A stretch of 43,818 nt of DNA from Clostridium chromiireducens (GCF_002029255.1 NZ_MZGT01000046.1:1-43818); one strand, 5' to 3'. Numbered from the stretch's first letter, positions 6,793-15,131 are shown. The notes: generated from the letters alone by a model not told the origin. Numbers and translations: made by a program.

Positions 6793-7143
6793 ATGTCAGT
6801 TCCATGTCCAGGTAAACCAGTTAGAGGATCCAAATCTGGCGTTCCAATTATGGCTCTCTTTGATATTTTAGGTAAGAATTGGGCGATGGGTATCATTTGG
6901 AATTTGCAGGAGGGCTCTTCTACCTTCAGAGAACTTCAGAAACGGTGCGAGTCAATCTCTCCTACAATATTAAACACCCGTATCAAGGAGCTTAGAGAAG
7001 TCGATATTGTAGAGCGTACTAATGATGGGTACCAATTAACTACGCGTGGAAAAGAACTCATGGAGTTGTTGCGACCATTTGGGGAGTGGTCACGTACTTG
7101 GTCAAAAGAAGTATTCAACTATTCAAAACCACTCGACAATTAA
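6793..7143 (+). CDS. HxlR-family winged-helix regulator
   Basis: 116 residues. The single HTH_HxlR domain shows the family signature (LFDILGKNWAMGIIWNLQEG, TFRELQKRCESISPTILNTRIKELRE, YQLTTRGKELMELLRPFGEWS). A Cys near the N terminus (VPCPGKP) is in the position used for redox or aldehyde sensing in several HxlR proteins. AAGGAGG at 6779-6785 precedes the ATG. It lies between the tautomerase and the nitroreductase and probably regulates both; the signal is unknown. Confidence 0.9.
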   Translation: MSVPCPGKPVRGSKSGVPIMALFDILGKNWAMGIIWNLQEGSSTFRELQKRCESISPTILNTRIKELREVDIVERTNDGYQLTTRGKELMELLRPFGEWSRTWSKEVFNYSKPLDN

Positions 7144-7254
7144 ATATGCTCTTGTAAAATGATGTGATTATAAAAACAAATTACGGCATACAGAATGTGG
7201 TATATAGCTAATTTTACAGTAATATAGTTTTTATAAAAGAAAGGATGAATTTGA

Positions 7255-8067
7255 ATGAGTTTGCTTAATGTGAATAAGGAAAAATGTATTGGCTGCGGCG
7301 TTTGTGCTGAAGTTTGTCCAAAGAATTATATTGGAATGACTGAGGAAAGGATTCCTATCGATGCCGGACTTACCTGTATCGCTTGTGGTCAATGTGTTGC
7401 TGTCTGTCCCCAATCGGCATTAGATCATGTTCACGCGTCGCTTAAAGGTCAAGTTTTATTAGATAAGACTCCAGTTTTGAGCGCTGAGATGGCGGAACGT
7501 TTTCTTCGGGGCAGACGCTCTATACGGGTGTATAAAGAAGATGCAGTTCCAAAAAACAAAATCCTAAAGCTACTAGATATTGCAAGATTAGCCCCTACGG
7601 GTAATAATACCCAGGGTGTGCAGTATTTGGTTATAGATAATAAGAATACACTACAGGCTATTACAGAAGCTACGATAGCCTGGATGGATGAAGCAATCTC
7701 ACAAGGGGAATCATCGGCAGCTTATTTTACAGATTTAGTGGAACACTATCATAAAACAGGGCTAGATGTTATTTTGCGGAATGCACCGTGCTTTATCCTA
7801 GCACTGGCCGAAAAAAGTTTTTCGCGTGGACGTGATAACACCCATTTTTCTCTTGCGTATGCCGAATTGTTTGCATCAAGTCTTGAATTAGGAACGTGCT
7901 ATGCAGGCCTTGTCGAGGCGTGTGCTAGGTCTGGTTATCAGCCTTTACTTAAAGTATTGGATATTCCAGAAGAGTTAATAGTCACTGGCGGGATTATAGT
8001 TGGTTATCCTAAATACAGTTATAAACGACTAGTAGATCGGTCTCAATTGAAAGTAACTTGGCGTTAA
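7255..8067 (+). CDS. Ferredoxin-domain nitroreductase
   Basis: 270 residues. An N-terminal 2[4Fe-4S] ferredoxin domain has CIGCGVCAEVCP (Cys 11, 14, 17, 21) and CIACGQCVAVCP (41, 44, 47, 51). A nitroreductase domain follows from about residue 85, with the FMN-phosphate motif RRSIRVYKED and LAPTGNNTQG (112-121). Such fusions reduce nitro compounds or quinones with electrons passed from the clusters to FMN. GAAAGGATG precedes the start. Last gene of the cargo set. Base composition is a little richer in G+C than the transposase remnants beside it. Confidence 0.9.
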   Translation: MSLLNVNKEKCIGCGVCAEVCPKNYIGMTEERIPIDAGLTCIACGQCVAVCPQSALDHVHASLKGQVLLDKTPVLSAEMAERFLRGRRSIRVYKEDAVPKNKILKLLDIARLAPTGNNTQGVQYLVIDNKNTLQAITEATIAWMDEAISQGESSAAYFTDLVEHYHKTGLDVILRNAPCFILALAEKSFSRGRDNTHFSLAYAELFASSLELGTCYAGLVEACARSGYQPLLKVLDIPEELIVTGGIIVGYPKYSYKRLVDRSQLKVTWR

Positions 8068-8107
8068 TCAACTAATTCTTATAAATAGAAAGAAACGTAT
8101 AGAAATC

Positions 8108-8143
8108 AAAAAAACTATAAGGTATCAACGCTTTATAGTTTTT
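8108..8143 (+). terminator. Terminator after the nitroreductase
   Basis: AAAAACTATAA (8110-8120) pairs with TTATAGTTTTT (8133-8143) around a 12-nt loop, ending in a T run. Confidence 0.7.
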
Positions 8144-8206
8144 ATATCATAAACAAACATTGAATATATTTAATTTTTTTCACAATAATATTGAAAATCA
8201 GGAAGG

Positions 8207-9560
8207 ATGCTAATAGCTTTAATTGAACGTACGATATATCCAAGATTTAGTAGAATTATAAGTAAAAATGAACTAATAAAATTGTATACTCCACATCATG
8301 AAGATATTTCAATTGCATATAAATATGCAAAAGGACTACCTAATATAGCTGTTTTTATTGTAATGTTAAAAACATTTAAAGTACTTAACTATTTTCCAAG
8401 TTATAAGAGTATACCTAATAGGATAATTGAACATATAAAAGTAAGCACTAATATATGTGATAATAATGAGATAAATGTATCAGAAAAAACTATTCAAAAA
8501 TACAAATTAATTATAAAAAGATACTTAAATATAATAGATGATAAGGAATTTATAACTAATTTAGTATTAAAAACAGTTATAGAATTCGATCCTATTATGG
8601 AACATCCGGCGGACGTTTTTAATGCAGTAATTGAAATTTTAATCAAAAACAATTGTGAATTGCCTGCTTTTAGTACACTTAAAAGGGTAATTAACAGTAA
8701 AAGAGCTGCAATTAATAACGATATATTTGAATATGTATTTAGTAATTTAAAAATCAGAATTTATTGAGCCATATGTTGATATATCTTTTGCTGGTGATAA
8801 ATGGCAAAAAATTATTAAATGTAAATTTGATGGAAAAGAAGTCTATTCTAGACGTTATTTTGAAATGTGTGTATTTTCACATATTGCATCTGAATTTAAA
8901 ACTGGAGATATTTGTACAGAAGATTCAGATCATAGAAATCAATTACTTTCATTAGAAGGATGTAAACAATTAATTGAAGATTATTGTGTAGAGATGAATT
9001 TTCGTTTAGTCATTTTATTCCTTGTGGGGTTTGGAAAGCTATATACATAATTGATGCTTTCTTAAAAAATAAATCAGATATCCAACCAGATACAGTACAC
9101 GCTGACACTCAAGGGCAATCTGCAACACTATTTGCTCTCACATATCTTTTAGGAATAAAACTAATGCCAAGAATACGCAATTGGAAAGATCTTAATTTTT
9201 ATAAAGAAAGTAAAAACTTAAAATACGAACATATTGAGATATAATGGCTTTTCTAAATGGTTTTTCTTTGGTGGAGACGGAATTATGTGTGAAAATAATA
9301 CTGAAGAACAAATTAATATTATAAAATATAATAATTTATTGTCTAATGCAATTATCTTACATAATGTAATAGATATAACCAATGCATTAAAAAGATTAAA
9401 TGAAGATGGTAATTTAATTTTAAGAGAAGATATAAAAAATTTAAGTCCATATATGACAAGTCATATTAAAAGATTTAGTGAATATGTTATTGATTTAAAT
9501 GAAATTCCTCAACCAATTAGTAAAATAGATATTGAAGAAATAATAGAACCAGTAACTTAA
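8207..9560 (+). pseudogene. tnpA: Tn3-family transposase, fragmented and internally deleted
   Basis: Four pieces in changing frames follow the order of a Tn3 TnpA. 8207-8767 is the N-terminal DUF4158 region (LIKLYTPHHEDI, MLKTFKVLNYFPSYKSIP). About 8758-9003 is a middle part (EMCVFSHIASEFKTGDI). About 9005-9244 is part of the DDE domain, with the catalytic Asp in VHADTQGQS and LLGIKLMPRIRNWKDL. 9238-9560 is the C terminus (NGFSKWFFFGGDGIM, HNVIDITNALKRLNEDG, LSPYMTSHIKRFSEYV). The full protein is close to 1000 residues, so roughly half is missing besides the frameshifts. Non-functional. Confidence 0.9.
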
Positions 9561-9590
9561 TGTTATTTTTTTACATCAAGTTACTGGTTT
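9547..9590 (+). terminator. Terminator overlapping the right Tn3 repeat
   Basis: AACCAGTAACTT (9547-9558, inside the end of the transposase frame) pairs perfectly with AAGTTACTGGTT (9578-9589), followed by T. The right arm is part of the terminal inverted repeat. Confidence 0.65.
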
Positions 9591-9615
9591 TTACACGTAT
9601 CTCGGCGTGTACCCT
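9574..9615 (-). repeat. Right terminal inverted repeat of the Tn3-like element
   Basis: In inverse complement it begins AGGGTACACGCCGAGATAC, continues GTGTAAAAACCA and ends GTAACTTGATG. It pairs with 5352-5393. Confidence 0.85.
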
Positions 9616-9726
9616 ATTTGAAGGCATATGTTCTTCAGGTACCAGCTGTCCATTGAGAATATCCTCCTAAATGGCCTCTTTGATTTGCAGATAAATGAGA
9701 CGATTACTGTCCAAAGTTGATTTCAT
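9616..9726 (-). pseudogene. GntR-family regulator, N-terminal fragment cut by the transposon
   Basis: Minus strand from ATG 9724-9726 (TGAGGATGTC before it). The frame reads MKSTLDSNRLIYLQIKEAI, then a TAG at 9667-9669 where family members have Glu, then EDILNGQLVPEEHMPS. This is the start of a GntR winged helix (YLQIKEWIEDDILNG type). The frame ends exactly at the transposon border, so the gene was interrupted there; the rest was not recognised beyond the left end of the element. Confidence 0.65.
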
Positions 9727-9840
9727 GACATCCTCATTTCACTTATAGTATTCTTGTTAACTAGTGTTATATATGAATATAATACCATTGGATAAGTGTG
9801 TCAAAGGATAATCAAAAATTTTAATAATAAACATATCATA

Positions 9841-9906
9841 TTGACATCAGTACTACTGCGTGATACTATATAGTGGTAGTAAGTAATACTAAATACCTGT
9901 ATTACT
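9841..9906 (+). promoter_or_regulatory. Promoter and dyads of the PadR module
   Basis: TTGACA (9841-9846), 17 nt, TACTAT (9864-9869) with an extended -10 TG at 9861-9862. Downstream, AGTAATAC (9882-9889) and GTATTACT (9899-9906) form a perfect inverted repeat, a likely PadR operator at the transcription start. Confidence 0.65.
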
Positions 9907-9928
9907 AGATAGTGAAGAGGTGATTTGT

Positions 9929-10252
9929 CTGGAAAATATTACGGAAATGCTAAAAGGTGTACTAGAAGGCTGTGTTCTTGAAATCATCAGCCATGAGGAA
10001 ATATATGGTTACGAGATTACGAAGAGGCTGAATGCCATCGGATTTTCAGATGTTGTTGATGGAACAGTTTATACCATCTTGGTGCGGCTTGAGAAGAATA
10101 AACTCGTGGACACAGAAAAAAAACCATCCGATATGGGACCACCGCGAAAGTTCTTCAAGCTCAACGATGCAGGGCGTGAGGAGCTGAGGAGGTTCTGGGA
10201 AAGATGGGAATTCGTATCATCAAAAATTAATGAGTTAAAGGAGAAGAAATAA
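9929..10252 (+). CDS. PadR-family transcriptional regulator
   Basis: About 107 residues with a PadR winged helix (MLKGVLEGCVLEIISHEEIYGYEITKRL, VVDGTVYTILVRLEKNKLVDTEKK, GPPRKFFKLNDAGREEL). An upstream GTG at 9920 is in frame but lies inside the Shine-Dalgarno AAGAGGTG (9915-9922). The codon at the right distance is CTG 9929, which gives MENITEML, the usual start of this family as I know it. The stop overlaps the ATG of the next gene, so it is translationally coupled to the DUF1048 pair. PadR proteins of this type repress drug-response genes. Confidence 0.88.
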   Translation: MENITEMLKGVLEGCVLEIISHEEIYGYEITKRLNAIGFSDVVDGTVYTILVRLEKNKLVDTEKKPSDMGPPRKFFKLNDAGREELRRFWERWEFVSSKINELKEKK

Positions 10253-10599
10253 TGAATTTTTGGGAAAAGGTTACTGGAAGCGACATGACTAAAGAAATGA
10301 AAATTTTTGAAATGCGAGCCCAAAAGCTGACAGCTGAGTATCAAGAGGCATGGGAAAAAATTAAAGCCAATCTTTGGCAGCACTCAGATTTCACCGGTCG
10401 CAATCTCATGCCAATTCTTGATGGTGTGCTTGGTATGCTCGAAGAAACGGCTGCGGACGGTCAGAGTGTACAAGAGGTTTTGGGTGACGATATCAAAGGT
10501 TTCTGCGCAGCACTGGTAGGAGAAGAAGGTGCAAAGTCTTATCGCGACAAATGGCGTGAACAACTAAACAATAATATTGCTAAAAAATTAGGTAAATAG
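10252..10599 (+). CDS. DUF1048 protein (first copy)
   Basis: 115 residues, soluble and helical, with the DUF1048 signature (MPILDGVLGMLEETAADGQSVQEVLGDDIKGFCAALVG). It starts with ATG overlapping the PadR stop (TAATG). DUF1048 proteins very often occur as a tandem pair behind a PadR gene; their biochemical role is not established. The pair probably acts together, since the second copy follows after 9 bp. Confidence 0.85.
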   Translation: MNFWEKVTGSDMTKEMKIFEMRAQKLTAEYQEAWEKIKANLWQHSDFTGRNLMPILDGVLGMLEETAADGQSVQEVLGDDIKGFCAALVGEEGAKSYRDKWREQLNNNIAKKLGK

Positions 10600-10608
10600 G
10601 AGGTTAAA

Positions 10609-10959
10609 ATGAGAATACAAGAAATCATCGAAGGCAAAAAAGAGTGGCGAGCACACGTGGCGCGTGTCAAAGCACTACCGAAAGATTATCAGATTGTTTA
10701 TAAAGAGATTCAAAAATATCTCTTTAAGGTTGGCCCTGTTGAGCTAACCAACGGGATAGGTTTACTTTCTGGGATTATAGATCTTTTTGAAGAGGGCGCA
10801 TTCTTGGGAAAAGGCGTGCTTGAAGTGACGGGCAGTGACGTAGCTGCTTTCTGCGACGATTTAATTAAAGATTCAAAAACTTACGCGGACATCTATCAAG
10901 AATCTGTTGACAAGAAAGTTAACGAGGCTATAAAAAAGGTTACGATTAAAACAAAGTAA
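10609..10959 (+). CDS. DUF1048 protein (second copy)
   Basis: 116 residues, paralogue of the preceding gene: both end with a similar block (LEEGAFLGKGVLEVTGSDVAAFCDDLIK here). AGGAGG at 10598-10603 precedes the ATG. The N-terminal half (KEWRAHVARVKALPKDYQIVYKEIQKYLF) is a charged helix. No catalytic motif visible. Third gene of the PadR operon. Confidence 0.85.
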   Translation: MRIQEIIEGKKEWRAHVARVKALPKDYQIVYKEIQKYLFKVGPVELTNGIGLLSGIIDLFEEGAFLGKGVLEVTGSDVAAFCDDLIKDSKTYADIYQESVDKKVNEAIKKVTIKTK

Positions 10960-10974
10960 AAGGGAGATATCGGG

Positions 10975-11196
10975 ATGAAAAAAGCAATTGAAGTAAGGGA
11001 AGGTAGAGTGTGTAAATACGATTGGATATTATGTCCAGTCTGTGGCAACAAAACACGAGACAAGATAGGCGTCGATACGGTGCTTGAAAACTTCCCACTA
11101 TTTTGTCCAAAGTGTAAACAGGAAACTATAATAAATGCAAAACAACTGAATATATCAGTTATCAAAGAGCCAGACGCTAAGACGCAGAGCCGATAA
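10975..11196 (+). CDS. Cysteine-rich KTR-domain protein
   Basis: 73 residues with two Cys pairs, CPVCGNKTR and CPKCKQE, likely one zinc ribbon. The KTR motif in the first knuckle and the ending IKEPDAKTQSR identify the Cys_rich_KTR family, which I know mainly from mobile drug-resistance regions such as Tn916 relatives. AAGGGAGAT precedes the start. The stop codon lies in the left arm of a terminator, so this gene closes the PadR operon. Function unknown. Confidence 0.85.
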   Translation: MKKAIEVREGRVCKYDWILCPVCGNKTRDKIGVDTVLENFPLFCPKCKQETIINAKQLNISVIKEPDAKTQSR

Positions 11197-11230
11197 CCGT
11201 GAGTAAAATCGCAGTTATCGGCTCTTTTTT
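11187..11230 (+). terminator. Terminator of the PadR-DUF1048-KTR operon
   Basis: GAGCCGATAAC (11187-11197) pairs perfectly with GTTATCGGCTC (11214-11224), followed by six T. Confidence 0.9.
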
Positions 11231-11309
11231 ATGATAATTCCTCAATCTGCATTAAAAGGATTAGTGCAGATTTGAGTAAGGTTACTATATTGTATAGGAG
11301 GAAAAGAAA

Positions 11310-12071
11310 GTGAAAAAAAATATCATACAAATTAAAGGTGTAAAGAAAGCTTATAAAGATGTAGAAGTACTAAAAGGAGTAAATTTTGAAGTAGAGGAGG
11401 GCGGTATTTTTGCACTACTAGGCTCCAATGGAGCAGGAAAAACAACGATGATTAGAATCATGGCAACTTTACTTAAAGCAGATACTGGAAGTGTTATAAT
11501 CAATGGTTTTGATGTTGAAAAAAATCCAGGAGACATTAGAGGTTCTATCAGTCTTACTGGCCAATTTGCTGCTATTGATGAAATTTTGACTGGACGTGAA
11601 AATATTCAAATGATAGCAAAACTTAGACATCTTAAAAAACCAAATCAAGTAGCAGATGAGTTAATTAGTCGTTTTGGCATGTCAGAGGCTGCAGACCGCA
11701 GAGTGGGTACTTACTCTGGAGGTATGAAAAGAAGAATTGATATAGCAATGAGTCTTGTTGGAAATCCAAAGATTATTTTCCTGGATGAGCCAACAACAGG
11801 TCTTGATCCAGAAGCACGTTTAGAAGTTTGGAAAATTGTAAAAGAGTTAACATCTTCAGGAACTACAGTATTCTTAACGACTCAATATTTAGAGGAAGCA
11901 GAGCAACTTGCAGATAAAATCGCTATTCTTCATGGAGGAAAAATCATTGCTCTAGATACGCTAGAAGGATTGAAGAAATTACTACCACCTGCAAAAGTTG
12001 AATATGTTGAAAAACAACCTACATTAGAAGAAATATTCCTAACAATCATTGGTAAAAGGGAGGAGAAATAA
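11310..12071 (+). CDS. ABC transporter ATP-binding protein, DrrA-like drug exporter
   Basis: 253 residues. Walker A GSNGAGKT at 38-45, signature YSGGMKRR around 135-142, Walker B IIFLDEPTTGLDPEAR at 155-170, H-loop replaced by Gln (TTQYLEEAEQ), which is normal for the DrrA group. The usual C-terminal extension is about 50 residues shorter than in typical DrrA proteins (around 310), yet the final block PTLEEIFLTIIG is kept, so an internal shortening is likely. AGGAGG precedes the start. The permease starts one base after its stop. Likely exports a hydrophobic drug. Confidence 0.9.
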   Translation: MKKNIIQIKGVKKAYKDVEVLKGVNFEVEEGGIFALLGSNGAGKTTMIRIMATLLKADTGSVIINGFDVEKNPGDIRGSISLTGQFAAIDEILTGRENIQMIAKLRHLKKPNQVADELISRFGMSEAADRRVGTYSGGMKRRIDIAMSLVGNPKIIFLDEPTTGLDPEARLEVWKIVKELTSSGTTVFLTTQYLEEAEQLADKIAILHGGKIIALDTLEGLKKLLPPAKVEYVEKQPTLEEIFLTIIGKREEK

Positions 12072-12836
12072 ATGGAATCTACAAATAAATATTTTTTCAA
12101 AGATATGGGTGTTATGTTTGGACGTTCTATGCGTCATATTTTTAGAAGCATGGATACAATTATTACAGTTTGTATCACACCAATTGCGATGATGTTATTA
12201 TTCGTTTATATATTTGGTGGTGCAATCCAAACTGGTACAGAAAATTATGTTAATTATCTATTACCAGGTATAATGTTAATGGCTATTGGTAGTGGTATTG
12301 CATATGTAGCTTATCGTTTGTTTATAGATAAAGAGCGTGGTATCTTTGAACGTTTCCATTCTATGCCTATCGCTCGTTCTACAGTATTATGGGGACATGT
12401 ATTAACCTCATTAATTTCTAATGGAATTTCTGTAGTAGTGATTATACTTGTTGCATTATTAATGGGCTTCCGTTCTTCAGCAGGAATCTTAGAGTGGCTA
12501 GCTGTATTTGGAATTCTTGGGATATTTACACTTGCTTTGACTTGGATTGCTGTAATTGCGGGACTTGCTGCTAAAACACCAGATGGCGCAGGGGCATTCT
12601 CTTACCCAATCATCTTCTTACCATTTATCAGTTCTGCCTTTGTACCAACAAATACGATGCCTTCTGTAGTACGTGCTTTTGCAGAAAATCAACCTGTAAC
12701 TCCTATCGTGGAAGCTATACGTAATTTATTAGCAAATCAACCAGTAGGAAATGATATATGGACTGCTTTGGCTTGGTGCATAGCAATAATAGTTGTTGCT
12801 TATATCTTTGCAATGAGGAGTTATAAGAAATTATAA
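12072..12836 (+). CDS. ABC-2 type permease, DrrB-like
   Basis: 254 residues with about six membrane helices (near 28-48, 60-82, 107-130, 140-165, 172-192, 228-248) and the ABC2-membrane pattern (RHIFRSMDTIITVCITPIAMM, ERGIFERFHSMPI, FISSAFVPTNTMP). Its ATG directly follows the TAA of the ATPase gene, so the two are coupled and form one exporter. Confidence 0.9.
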   Translation: MESTNKYFFKDMGVMFGRSMRHIFRSMDTIITVCITPIAMMLLFVYIFGGAIQTGTENYVNYLLPGIMLMAIGSGIAYVAYRLFIDKERGIFERFHSMPIARSTVLWGHVLTSLISNGISVVVIILVALLMGFRSSAGILEWLAVFGILGIFTLALTWIAVIAGLAAKTPDGAGAFSYPIIFLPFISSAFVPTNTMPSVVRAFAENQPVTPIVEAIRNLLANQPVGNDIWTALAWCIAIIVVAYIFAMRSYKKL

Positions 12837-12950
12837 CCTATCTTTATATTAAGTATAGTACTCGCCCGCAGCGATAGATTTATTATATTAATAACATTTT
12901 GCATAATAGTATGAACTAGCAGAATTCCAAGACACCTTGATTTTAAGGGT

Positions 12951-12993
12951 ACATCTTTACGCAAAAGCAATACTAATGCGTATTAGTATCATT
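12951..12993. repeat. Hairpin-forming intergenic repeat, family 2 copy 1
   Basis: ATCTTTACGCAAAAG is followed by ATACTAAT-GCGT-ATTAGTAT, a perfect 8-bp stem. A related copy is at 15055-15103, behind the next resistance gene. The rest of the 460-bp gap 12837-13297 holds a terminator and a repeat of another family. Confidence 0.5.
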
Positions 12994-13097
12994 TTTCTAT
13001 CAAAACATGTGGAGACAGTTATTAGGATGGAGAAAAAACAGGCTGATATCAAAGGCTTTGAAGGTTTTCGAGTTAATATTAAAGTGTGTTTTGTGTT

Positions 13098-13130
13098 CCC
13101 CCAGACTTAAGAGTTTGGGGGATTTCTTTT
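13098..13130 (+). terminator. Rho-independent terminator
   Basis: CCCCCAGACT (13098-13107) pairs with AGTTTGGGGG (13112-13121, one G-U pair), followed by ATTTCTTTT. It is 260 bp beyond the permease stop, with no convincing gene between. Confidence 0.8.
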
Positions 13131-13182
13131 ACACAGAAATAGGGTATTTGTGTTAATGTTTGGTTTTTGCATATTTGCTTTT
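13125..13182. repeat. Hairpin-forming intergenic repeat, family 1 copy 1
   Basis: About 58 bp starting TCTTTTACACAGAAATAGGG. The arms ACACA(G)AAATA and TATTTGTGT form a stem. A second copy is at 23486-23546; there the stem reads ACGCA/TGCGT, so both arms changed together. Confidence 0.6.
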
Positions 13183-13215
13183 ATAGTAAAGGAGATTTTG
13201 TAATAAGATTTTTGA

Positions 13216-13269
13216 TTGACATCATAATTAGACTATACTAGAATAAAAACAAATATTTAATTTGTTTTT
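13216..13269 (+). promoter_or_regulatory. Promoter and operator of the TetR gene at 13310
   Basis: TTGACA (13216-13221), 17 nt, TAGAAT (13239-13244). Immediately after the -10, AAAAACAAAT (13245-13254) and ATTTGTTTTT (13260-13269) form a perfect 10-bp inverted repeat around ATTTA, well placed for autorepression. Confidence 0.7.
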
Positions 13270-13309
13270 ATGTTTTAATTATAAATATTAATTAGAGGTG
13301 AAAAATACA

Positions 13310-13906
13310 GTGCCGAAATTTACAGAAACAGAAAAAGAACGAATTAGAATGGATATGATGCATGCTGCGCATCAGTGTTTCATTGCTAAGGGGTTGAAAA
13401 ATACATCTATTGAAGAGATAACTTCTTCAGTGTCTATAGCAAAAAGCAGCTTCTATGTTTTTTTTGAATCAAAGGAAATGCTTTACCTTGAGTTATTAGC
13501 TTTCGAGGGAGAAGAAATTGAAAGGCGAGTCTGGCCCAAGGTGGAAAGAGAGAAAAAAATACGTGAAGCAATAAAGGTTTATCTACTTGAAATGTCTTCT
13601 GCGTTGGAATCTTATATATTAACACAAAGATTAATAACGAATTTGGAAGAATATAACATGGTGTCTAGAAAGATAGATCCAGAATATTCGGCTACCAAGA
13701 GACTAAGAAGCATTGTCCCACTAATGGAATTTATAAAGAAGAATAAAGAGTTAAAAAAATTAATAAATGAGGATATCGAAGTTATTGCAGGTGTTATCCG
13801 TGGAGCTTTAGCAATGATTATTCATAAAAAAGATATAGGGGAGGATATATATCCCAATGTTCAAGAAATCATTTTCAATGCTGTAGCAAATGAACTTACA
13901 AACTAA
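13310..13906 (+). CDS. TetR-family regulator
   Basis: About 198 residues with an N-terminal TetR HTH (MMHAAHQCFIAKGLKNTSIEEITSSVSIAKSSFYVFFESKEMLYLELLAFE). The ligand domain is not assignable. The in-frame GTG at 13298 forms part of the Shine-Dalgarno AGAGGTG (13294-13300); GTG 13310 is at the correct distance. An inverted repeat sits on its promoter. It lies 188 bp before the macrolide phosphotransferase gene on the same strand and may control it. Confidence 0.87.
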   Translation: MPKFTETEKERIRMDMMHAAHQCFIAKGLKNTSIEEITSSVSIAKSSFYVFFESKEMLYLELLAFEGEEIERRVWPKVEREKKIREAIKVYLLEMSSALESYILTQRLITNLEEYNMVSRKIDPEYSATKRLRSIVPLMEFIKKNKELKKLINEDIEVIAGVIRGALAMIIHKKDIGEDIYPNVQEIIFNAVANELTN

Positions 13907-14093
13907 TCTTTAAATTCAGATGGGCCTTGTATAGTACCATGGTGTTCACCACTGTACTAATAATACTAGCTTCTATAATAATTTTAGTTTCCATGTTAAA
14001 AGTTCAGGATATATAAGAGATTAGAATAGATAGATGTACAGTATAAAAGAAGTTTATTAGCAAGAAAATAATAATAATTAGGATGTGGCAAGA

Positions 14094-15002
14094 ATGAGTA
14101 AAACAAAAAGAGAAGTTATTGAAATTGCAACAAAACACGGGTTGAATCTTAAGGAAGATACTTTAGTATTCAATGAATCTGGGCTTGATTTTCTGGCAGT
14201 ATTTGCTCTGGATCAACAAGGTAGTGAATGGGTACTTCGGATGCCTAGACGTGAAGATGTAATGCCAAGAACTAAGGATGAAAAGCAGGCATTAGATTTG
14301 GTGAATCAATATTGCACTAACTTTCAAGCACCAAACTGGTCTGTCTATACAGAGGAATTAATTGCATATAAAAAATTAGAGGGTATACCAGCAGGGACAA
14401 TTGATCATGCTATAGGAAACTATATCTGGGAAATTGATATTAATAATGTACCAGCCTGTTTTCATGAGACACTTGGAAAGGTACTGGCAGAGCTGCATGG
14501 TATCCCAAGGGATAAGGTAGTAGAAGCCGGACTAGTGCTTCACACAGCAGAAGAGGTAAGACAGTCAATGCAAGATCGTATGGATGCTGTGAAGGCCAAA
14601 TTTGGAGTAGGAGAGTCGCTGTGGAATAGATGGCAGACATGGTTAAAGAATGATGAGCTTTGGCCGAAAAAAACAGGTTTTATTCATGGGGATATACATG
14701 CAGGACACACTTTAATAAATAAAGCTGCAAATGTGACTGGTTTAATTGATTGGACTGAAGCAAAGATTGCAGATGTATCCAATGATTTTGTGTTTCATTA
14801 TAAAGCCTTTGGTGAGGAAGGTCTTGAATCCCTTATTAAGGCCTATAAAGAAGTAGGGGGATACTATTGGCCTAAGATGAAAGAGCATATCATTGAATTG
14901 GTCGCTGCATACCCAGTTGCAATTGCTGAATTTGCCCTGATATCTGGTGTAGATGAATATGAGCAAATGGCAAGACAAGCACTGGAAGTTAGTGATATTT
15001 AA
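14094..15002 (+). CDS. mph: Macrolide 2'-phosphotransferase (Mph family)
   Basis: 302 residues of the aminoglycoside phosphotransferase-like kinase fold. The catalytic loop HGDIHAGH is at 198-205 (base Asp200) and the metal-binding [10 protein letters not shown] at 218-227; the HGDxHxGH variant is typical of macrolide kinases, which phosphorylate the 2'-OH of the desosamine sugar with GTP. GTG 14085 is in frame but AGGATGTGG (14081-14088) fits ATG 14094. Related kinases with other sugars as substrate cannot be excluded. A terminator follows. Confidence 0.85.
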   Translation: MSKTKREVIEIATKHGLNLKEDTLVFNESGLDFLAVFALDQQGSEWVLRMPRREDVMPRTKDEKQALDLVNQYCTNFQAPNWSVYTEELIAYKKLEGIPAGTIDHAIGNYIWEIDINNVPACFHETLGKVLAELHGIPRDKVVEAGLVLHTAEEVRQSMQDRMDAVKAKFGVGESLWNRWQTWLKNDELWPKKTGFIHGDIHAGHTLINKAANVTGLIDWTEAKIADVSNDFVFHYKAFGEEGLESLIKAYKEVGGYYWPKMKEHIIELVAAYPVAIAEFALISGVDEYEQMARQALEVSDI

Positions 15003-15030
15003 ATATAAATCATATACAAATCTTTTATAG

Positions 15031-15062
15031 CCCCTCCCGTATTTTAAGGAGGGGTATCTTTA
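15031..15062 (+). terminator. Terminator of the mph gene
   Basis: CCCCTCC (15031-15037) pairs with GGAGGGG (15048-15054), followed by TATCTTTA. Confidence 0.75.
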
Positions 15063-15103
15063 CACAAAAATAATATTAATGAGCATATTAATTATGTTAA
15101 TGT
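15055..15103. repeat. Hairpin-forming intergenic repeat, family 2 copy 2
   Basis: ATCTTTACACAAAAATAATA continues TTAATGAGCATATTAATTAT. It aligns with 12951-12993 over about 40 bp. Both copies follow the end of a resistance gene. Confidence 0.45.
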
Positions 15104-15131
15104 ACATTGATTTAAAATGAACAGTAAATTG

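Larger units (their letters stand above)
5352..9615. mobile_element. Decayed Tn3-family transposon with cargo
   Basis: Terminal inverted repeats of about 42 bp bound the element: 5352-5393 and 9574-9615. Both begin AGGGTACACGCCGAGATAC and end GTAACTTGATG, with 4 mismatches. Inside are a serine resolvase pseudogene at the left, transposase fragments at the right, and three cargo genes between. The 5-bp flanks differ (5347-5351 GACAA, 9616-9620 ATTTG), so no target duplication is left. Resolvase and transposase are both broken, so the element should be immobile unless helped in trans. Confidence 0.85.

Noticed and set aside
5347..9620. 5-bp target-site duplication of the Tn3-like element
   Set aside because: Flanking bases GACAA (or ACAAA) and ATTTG (or TATTT) do not match with either choice of the outermost base.
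13027..13110. 27-codon ORF before a terminator
   Set aside because: Weak ribosome binding site and its end runs into the terminator stem; no recognisable sequence.
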